From Blastomussa wellsi (taxonomy: Eukaryota > Cnidaria > Anthozoa > Scleractinia > Plerogyridae), in NCBI GenBank assembly GCA_947652115.1, contig OX393562.1, forward strand, positions 23,428,075 to 23,492,074: a stretch of DNA of 64,000 nucleotides, in the 5' to 3' direction. The translations under genes and the position numbers were made by a program. Below, piece by piece: positions 57,938-64,000 of this stretch (its first letter is position 1; every line of letters starts with the position of its first letter). Under the pieces are notes generated by a model. The model had not been told where the DNA came from, searched no databases, and saw only the letters and a program-made list of their open reading frames with translations.

Positions 57938-60900
57938 CTATTGCCCGCTCAGATGAGCTCTTTTGTTCACCGTCGATCTTTTGCAAGTTTCACAGCATAT
58001 TCGACCCCATCTTTCAGAAGAGCACCAGTTGAGCCGTATTGCAGCCCTGCAATAGTTTGACCTGTCGCCTCTGCACTGATTTTGAACTAAAATGAAGGAA
58101 AAATGGGATTAAACAGGGATTAAACATTGCACCCGAACACGCGTCTCATTTGAAAATATTTTCCCAAGCCACCCCTCCCCCCCCCCACGGAATGGGGAGA
58201 TCGAGAGAGGGGGAGGAGGTTTATATTAGACCCAAAAGCCTTCATACAGCTACTGGAAGTGCCACTTGTAGGTTAGGTGCTACTGATGAAAATTGTCGTA
58301 ATTATCACAGCATCTTGGATCGCAGATTATTCCGACTGAAAATATTGTCAAACTTTGCCTATCGATTTTTTTGAAGCGACAGCACCTTGTTTACATGCAG
58401 CAATTCCTTTTATATCCTTATGAATTATATTTACCATCATGATTGGCTTGCTAAATACACGTTTTTGGCGATTGTTGCTTTTTTATTCTACACCGAGAAT
58501 GGGCTTATATTTATTTTACGGGGAGAAAGTAATTGATCAATTCAAAACAAGGGATAAAAATAATAGGCCACCATACTCGTTTATGATAAAATAGCGTTTT
58601 ACTTTTCTGGGGAGCTCCAGACAAAGAAAAACGCGCTGATCACGCGTAAGATTATACAAAGTGAAGAAGGGCAATGTAAATCTTGGCGATCATCTTAAAT
58701 GAGTCAATACGCATATTTATAAGCTCACGTGTTTCGGGTTGTTTTGGAGGACATCCACCATTAGTAACTTTAATATCATCCAAGGCTACGTCGCTAGAAA
58801 ATCCTCTCCCACGAATGGCCTCTATTACAATCTGCAAACAGAATTACAAAAAAGGAAATTAAAGATGCTGTGTCCAAAACGGCTCAGCATGGAAAAGTGG
58901 CTAATGTTTTCAAGTTTGTCGTTTATAATCGGTTTTCATCTTCCTTAGTGATATAACCATCCTTTTTAATTGTGCTTTTATTATTTTCAATTATTATCGC
59001 CCTTTCGGAGATATTTTTCTACCTTACTGAGAAAGTGTAGCTATTAGTTTGAAGTTCCCTTCCGTTTGAGAGTAATTTTGTGCACTAGAAACTAAAATGG
59101 CTCAGTATATCGGTAAACAGCTGATAGAAGCTCATGTTTATATTATCGGCGATTCAGTCACATACAAAGTTACATTGAAATTTCACGGAACCAATGCTTG
59201 AGCAACGTTTATCCGATATTGGTCAATACTCGATTTCCGTCGTGCCGACAGATGACTCTGATATTTTAATACTACTGAAAGGGTTTTAAAGGGGCATATT
59301 AACCTTGAATAAAGCTCGGGGGTAGAGATCTGTCACGTATTTGTTTAGGTCTTAAAATAATACACGTATTTTTGGGGTATGTTTGCGTATTTTTTAGAAG
59401 ACCCTGTTTGATTGAATAAACCAATATTGAGGTATTTAAGTCTTGTATCAGTTGGGGTAGGAAACTTTGATGCCAGGTATTTTTTGGGGCGTAATATTTC
59501 AAGCTAGCGTATTCTTTTGGGTTCGCAATATGAAGCTCCCCCTGTCATGTATACTGCGAATAACATCCCTCCTGGGGAATAAAGTCATCTTTGTAAACAC
59601 ATAAACTTGCTTTAAAATCTTAAACTCTTAATTTACCAAGCAAGGAATGAAAGAAAAAAAGGCACAATAAACAGAGAAAAGACAAACATGGCTTTGATAA
59701 AGGAAGAAAGACTATGACAAACTTGAAAGAAAGGGGAATATTTCAACAAGTGTCATCCGTAACAGAGGTCTAGGTTCTAAATCACGAAAACAGTACTATC
59801 CCCGCCCACCCCCGACATTTTTTCCTTGAACTCCCCCCTCACCCCTTGGCATAAGGCCACAAAGTTAGAGGCAAATTGTACCTGATATGGCAAGTATGAG
59901 GAAACAGAAAGCCGTTCGTTGTGCCACTGATTGAGCTGATTTTTAGACTTATGCCACAGTCGCCGCTCCCTTCTAGTGCTTGGATTCTTCAAGATAACAC
60001 GGAGCCAGCCCATGTTTACACCGTACATGTGATACCAAAAGTCAATACAGACTGTTTTGGCCCGAACTGTTGGACTTATTAACCTTGCGCGGTCATTTCG
60101 TTTTTGCGGATCTGATGCTTCTATGTACGCATAAATGCCTAACGTGAAAAAATACATAAAATAAGTAAATTAATAAAACAAATCAATCAATCAATTAATC
60201 AATCAATCAATCAATCAATCGACTCTACTAGTATACTAATGCAAATGGTGCAATCTGATTGGCTCCGCACAGCTACTCGTATACCATCAACCATTAGTAA
60301 GCAGTGACTGAAGGCCGTCTACAGTCTCTACATGATCTCTCATGTGACGTCATAAAATTCTGAAATCAAAATTCGCTAGGCGTTGCCACTAGGTGCAAGG
60401 CTAACTAAAAATATATCTTTTCACAAATTTTCAGCTCGATAACACCCTAGGCTTTGAAAACAGAGCATCTTGAATATTTGAGTTCTCGGCCGTATGTGAC
60501 ATCAAGCTGAGAACCATGACAAAACTGTTTGTTTTTATAAGCTAGAACAGCCCATGCTTTCGATTTTCAGATGTTCGAACATTTCAGATATAATAAGTGG
60601 TGTTCACGTGTAAGTATAATAGCTCATGAGCCAAACGTAGTTGCTATTAAAGCCTAACTGAACGACGGCCATATTTGTGTCCCTCGGAAAAACACCACTT
60701 CCCATTTTACACCTTAAGGCTCCTCACAGAGCAATCAAACAAACAAAATTAAAAGCCAAAACGTCTTGAAAAAACCCTTAGAGCCACTATGTTATGTGTA
60801 ACTGTCAAATGAGTAACCTTTTGAAGTCCCAAGGGTGTGGTCGTTAATAGGTCCTGTGTTCCTGCTGGGTGTACTTCCATTCCACAGAGTCCAGTCAAAC

Positions 60901-63507
60901 TGATCCAGTGTGGAGCCTTGCACGTTTTTCCACTCACAAAACCCGTCTTCGAACGTGCATGACATGTTGGTGAAAACTACGGGAAAAAGGCGGCAGTTTA
61001 GAATGGAAAGGAGCGACAGTCCAAAAATAATGACGTCTTGGTTGGTTTGTATATCTTGAAAAACCATCCTTGTTCCGTTCTGCTTTAGTACAATCTCTTT
61101 GGTGTTTTTCTTCATTAGTAAACTATTATTTTGAAGTTTCCTAGATTGTAAGGGTTCATTTAACTGTCATTTAGTACTTGGCTCAAAATATGTTGCCGTA
61201 CGTAGTTCCTTGTAAAGTTTTTTGACAAACCCGAAAAGTGTGACCCTCCCTCAAATATAACCTGGCCTGTTATAAAGTAACAACAGACTGAAGCAAAATG
61301 ATCTGATGTTTGTTTTTGTCTGGATGAACCTAAAATAGTTTTTCTGTGTATAAATGATCACTTTCGTGAAATATTTAGGAAACAGTTTTGCTGCTTTACG
61401 ATGAATTGGTTAATAATACTGTGCGCGTTTCAGTTACCCTGAAAATAGGGACAGAAAAAGGCTGCTGAATCCGTCAGTGCTACATTGTAATTTTCAATAT
61501 CTACAAAATCAAGAAACCCTCGCGTTACATTTGAAATAGTGCAGTTCTTGTGCAGTTAACTTGCGTGACCAAAGAGCAACTGGCGGTATTATAATAATTT
61601 CAGTCACGCAATCATCAGCTCGATCGGTTTAGAATGCTACATAAACACAAGGATTAAACTCACCATCCCCGTTACAGGGTTCTTTCCTGCAGACTTTTCT
61701 AGTTGTTGCTTTAGTGCCACGCGGACAATTCAACGACGAGGCACCAAGTATATCTCTGCACTCAACTGAGCGGGACTGGATACTATTTCCACAGGTTTTA
61801 CTACACTACATTACAAACATAACAAAGTAATAATTATTGTTAGCAGTTTTAAAACAAAGAACTTTATTGCTCGTCTGTCTCACTGAAAGTTCGCAGTTAC
61901 TCTCTAAACGTGTCTGAATACACTACGAGCAGTTCATTTTTTCTTATTCTTTACAACGTAAAGTGAAAAGAGTAAGAGCGTGAGCGATTTGCCACCTGCG
62001 CTCTTTGCCTGCTTCACGTTTGACGGACTAAGGGTCTTCTTATGTGCGTAGTGTAGCAGCGATCGTAAGCTTGTAATAATACTGGCAGCAGTTGCTATTG
62101 TTTTAGGGGCTATGGGCATTGTTTTCTAAACCACACACGACCCACAACTCCTCGATTCGCTCCTACAAAGGGCCAACACTCGAAACGTCAGCTTTCGAAT
62201 CTCTTTACGGTGGCCACTTCACATTATCAACCCAATTTCCAGTGTTCCTGTTGTTTGTTCGATATCACGCATGGTATCAAGCCATTCATGTGAGACCTTA
62301 CGAGAGTTGCTACATCACCCTTTACGTGCAGGAGAGTTGTCGTTGGTGTGTGGGTTCCCTGTTCCGGAGCCATCTTTGCCGAGTGTCTACATGAAAAACA
62401 ATTTGTCCCTGCTGACCAAGTCAAAGTTGCATAATCATTTATAACCCTGTTTATTCAAATCTCCATTTTTCCTTCTTTCTTCTAGTTTCTTTCGTTAAAT
62501 TTTGTCTTCTTATATAGATTTAGCCAAGCGTAAAGCCACTTGGTCATGAAAACCTAACATTTGGCCATTTGGCCTCGTTTATCCCGCTTGCCTTTTTTTG
62601 TATGTTTTGTTATTGTATCGGAAGTGTAAGTATTGTTTTGTAAGACACAACTTTTGAAAATAATTTAATCTAACGTATGTAGTGCACAGTGTTGTAATGC
62701 CGTTGTATTGTAAGTAGTGCTATTTTTTACGTTTTTATTTATTTGTGCTTGTTTTTTTGTGTGTGTGCGTAAAAAATAAATTAAAAAAAAAAAACATTTG
62801 GCCATTTCGCATCGTTCCGCATGCCGTGAGTTGCCTCAAGCAGGTAAGCCAATTGTTTATAGTAGAAAGAGCTTGGCCCCAGGGTCCTTCCACACTAGGG
62901 TCACCTTGCCTCCCGAACAACTTCAGTGTTTGCGTTTTCTCGTGTAAATGGTTCCCTGCTTTTTAATATAAAGAAACCATATGAAACTTCTTCCGCCTGG
63001 GGAAGCTCCGTATGGACAGCAACCCTCCTACCAGGGACAGATCCCCTCCATATAAACAGGCCTGCTAGACTTGTAGTCTAATTTTGTTGACGTTATATCT
63101 GAATCTCTTTGCAGGTGATGAATAATCGAGCCAAGAGGCATATTCATGAATCCTGCCCTAAGTCGAGGTGCATTCAAATGATTGCTTTTCATAGCGCATT
63201 TTACAAGGAGAAACGGTTTCTCTGGTTACCCTCTACCCCTAGCTAACAGAAAAGTATTTTTTCGTTGGTATTTCCAGCATCTGCAACAGAATAACTATAA
63301 CCCACCTGCGACCAGTTACCCACAATCCACTTCGCCGGGCAAGGCTCGTCATTACAAATTTGTTCGGTCTCAGGTTCCTTCGCAGTACAGAGCGAAGGGC
63401 TGACATGGTGAGCAGCCAACACAGCTCTGCATTCCACTGTGCGAGTTTGGTTTCCACCATTACAAGGCTTTGAACAGTCACTCCATTTAGAAACGCGCCA
63501 TTTAAAT
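57938..63507 (-). CDS. TSP1-TSP1-MAM-PLAC extracellular protein (5' end outside window)
   Basis: Minus-strand exons: 63507-63306, 61805-61664, 60976-60818, 60138-59882, 58831-58729 and 58086-57938 (stop TAG 57938-57940). All phases agree (2/0, 0/1, 1/1, 1/0, 0/1, 1/stop). Exon 1 encodes a TSP1 repeat ([20 protein letters not shown] ... [10 protein letters not shown]) and the start of a second (IVGNWSQ), completed in exon 2 (CSKTCGNS ... CRKEPCNGD). Three exons form one MAM domain ([56 protein letters not shown]) with its four cysteines. The last exon is a PLAC domain (CRGDRSNYC ... WCSSE ... ICCETC). This order recalls papilin/ADAMTS-like matrix proteins, here with an added MAM adhesion domain. 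It is probably secreted. The N terminus and signal peptide lie beyond 64000. Confidence 0.88.
60179..60220. repeat. CAAT microsatellite
   Basis: About ten tandem AATC units, with one AATT variant, in an intron of the TSP1-MAM-PLAC gene. Confidence 0.85.
61060..61220. repeat. Dispersed repeat, third relative
   Basis: ACCATCCTTGTTCCGTTCTG, TCTTTGGTGTTTTTCTTC and TAAACTATTATTTTGAAGTT match the family at 28180-28440 and 45530-45670. Intronic. Confidence 0.5.
62150..62240 (+). mobile_element. Decayed Penelope-like tail fragment
   Basis: CAAAGGGCCAACACTCGAAACGTCAGC followed by TCGAATCTCTTTACGGTGGCC and ATTATCAACCCA matches 2301-2400 and 51789-51840. The hammerhead-like core is mutated (CTACAAA), so no ribozyme is expected. 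Intronic in the TSP1-MAM-PLAC gene. Confidence 0.6.
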
Positions 63508-64000
63508 CTGAGTATGCGGAGAATAATTGTAACTTTTTCAGTTTATAGCAGAGGTAATCAACGAAGTATCTTTCTGTGATAGTGAGATTTTTCGGGGTAA
63601 AAAATCCAGTGAAGGAAGAAAACGAGACCTTAGTCAGGCGCAAAATGGGCTTGATGTAACTGGCATTTAGTTCCCAATACTGGATTTTTAAAGGCTGACC
63701 GTGGAACAGAACGGGAATTAGTTCTTACATTTTTCGCATTAAAAGTCGCGAACAAAAAGTTACAGTAAACAGTAAACACTGGATAATCCACGAGCCTAGT
63801 CCTTTGTGAAATTGAATTCTGTCACCAGCGAAAGCGAAAATATTGCAGTTGGCGAATAAAATGTAAGCAAAATTATTAGGAGAGGTGAGGGTTGAGGTGG
63901 GAAAGCAATTTGAAAGACGACTGGAGACGAGTCAGGTTCTGGTCCTATGTAAATTTTAACCCCTGTTTCTTTGAACTAAATTTCGTTTTTCTTGGAGTTT

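Noticed and set aside
60792..61115. 107-codon minus ORF starting upstream of the MAM exon
   Set aside because: Only 60818-60976 is MAM coding; the rest is dispersed intronic repeat.
1..64000. tRNA, rRNA, CRISPR or bacterial operon signals
   Set aside because: None seen; sequence is eukaryotic with introns, and the SINE-like T-arm resemblance at ~16840 is too weak to call a tRNA.

Overview
The window looks like nuclear DNA of a cnidarian, most likely a stony coral. It is AT-rich and intron-dense, with small exons bounded by GT-AG sites. Introns and spacers are full of short inverted-repeat elements, LINE tails and Penelope-type fragments of kinds I associate with coral genomes. One 200-base run of N marks an assembly gap. 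No bacterial or viral genes were seen. All gene models were read by eye from splice sites, phase and family resemblance, with no database search.

Layout. (1) 1-1711, minus: 5' part of a gene with a von Willebrand A (vWA) domain and the start of a DUF4537/C11orf16-like domain; it runs off the left edge. (2) about 2083-7523, plus: an AKIP1 homologue, divergent from gene 1. (3) 10321-17214, plus: a copine (C2A, shortened C2B, copine/vWA domain). (4) 22211-38653, plus: a TRPC-like cation channel in at least 16 coding exons. It carries a vWA domain inserted between the pre-S1 region and S1, and a SPRY domain after the TRP box. (5) 39590-51217, plus: a tandem array of four copies of a coiled-coil exon, each directly preceded by a splice-acceptor-like sequence in the phase left open by the last SPRY exon. 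They could be alternative 3'-terminal exons of the channel gene or a small family of intronless genes; copy 3 is frameshifted. (6) 51710-54133: an unusual inverted Penelope-type insertion, a truncated ORF next to the gap, and a possible two-exon small basic protein. (7) 57938-63507, minus: 3' part of an extracellular matrix-type gene with two TSP1 repeats, a MAM domain and a C-terminal PLAC domain; it runs off the right edge.

Taken together, three consecutive loci (genes 1, 3, 4) carry vWA-type domains, and a C2/vWA copine lies directly upstream of a vWA-containing channel. The channel plus coiled-coil exon array is the strongest candidate for an undescribed system: a vWA sensor-like insert, a SPRY adaptor and a possibly swappable coiled-coil tail on one TRP pore. 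Functional coupling is inference; architecture, phases and repeats are seen in the sequence.
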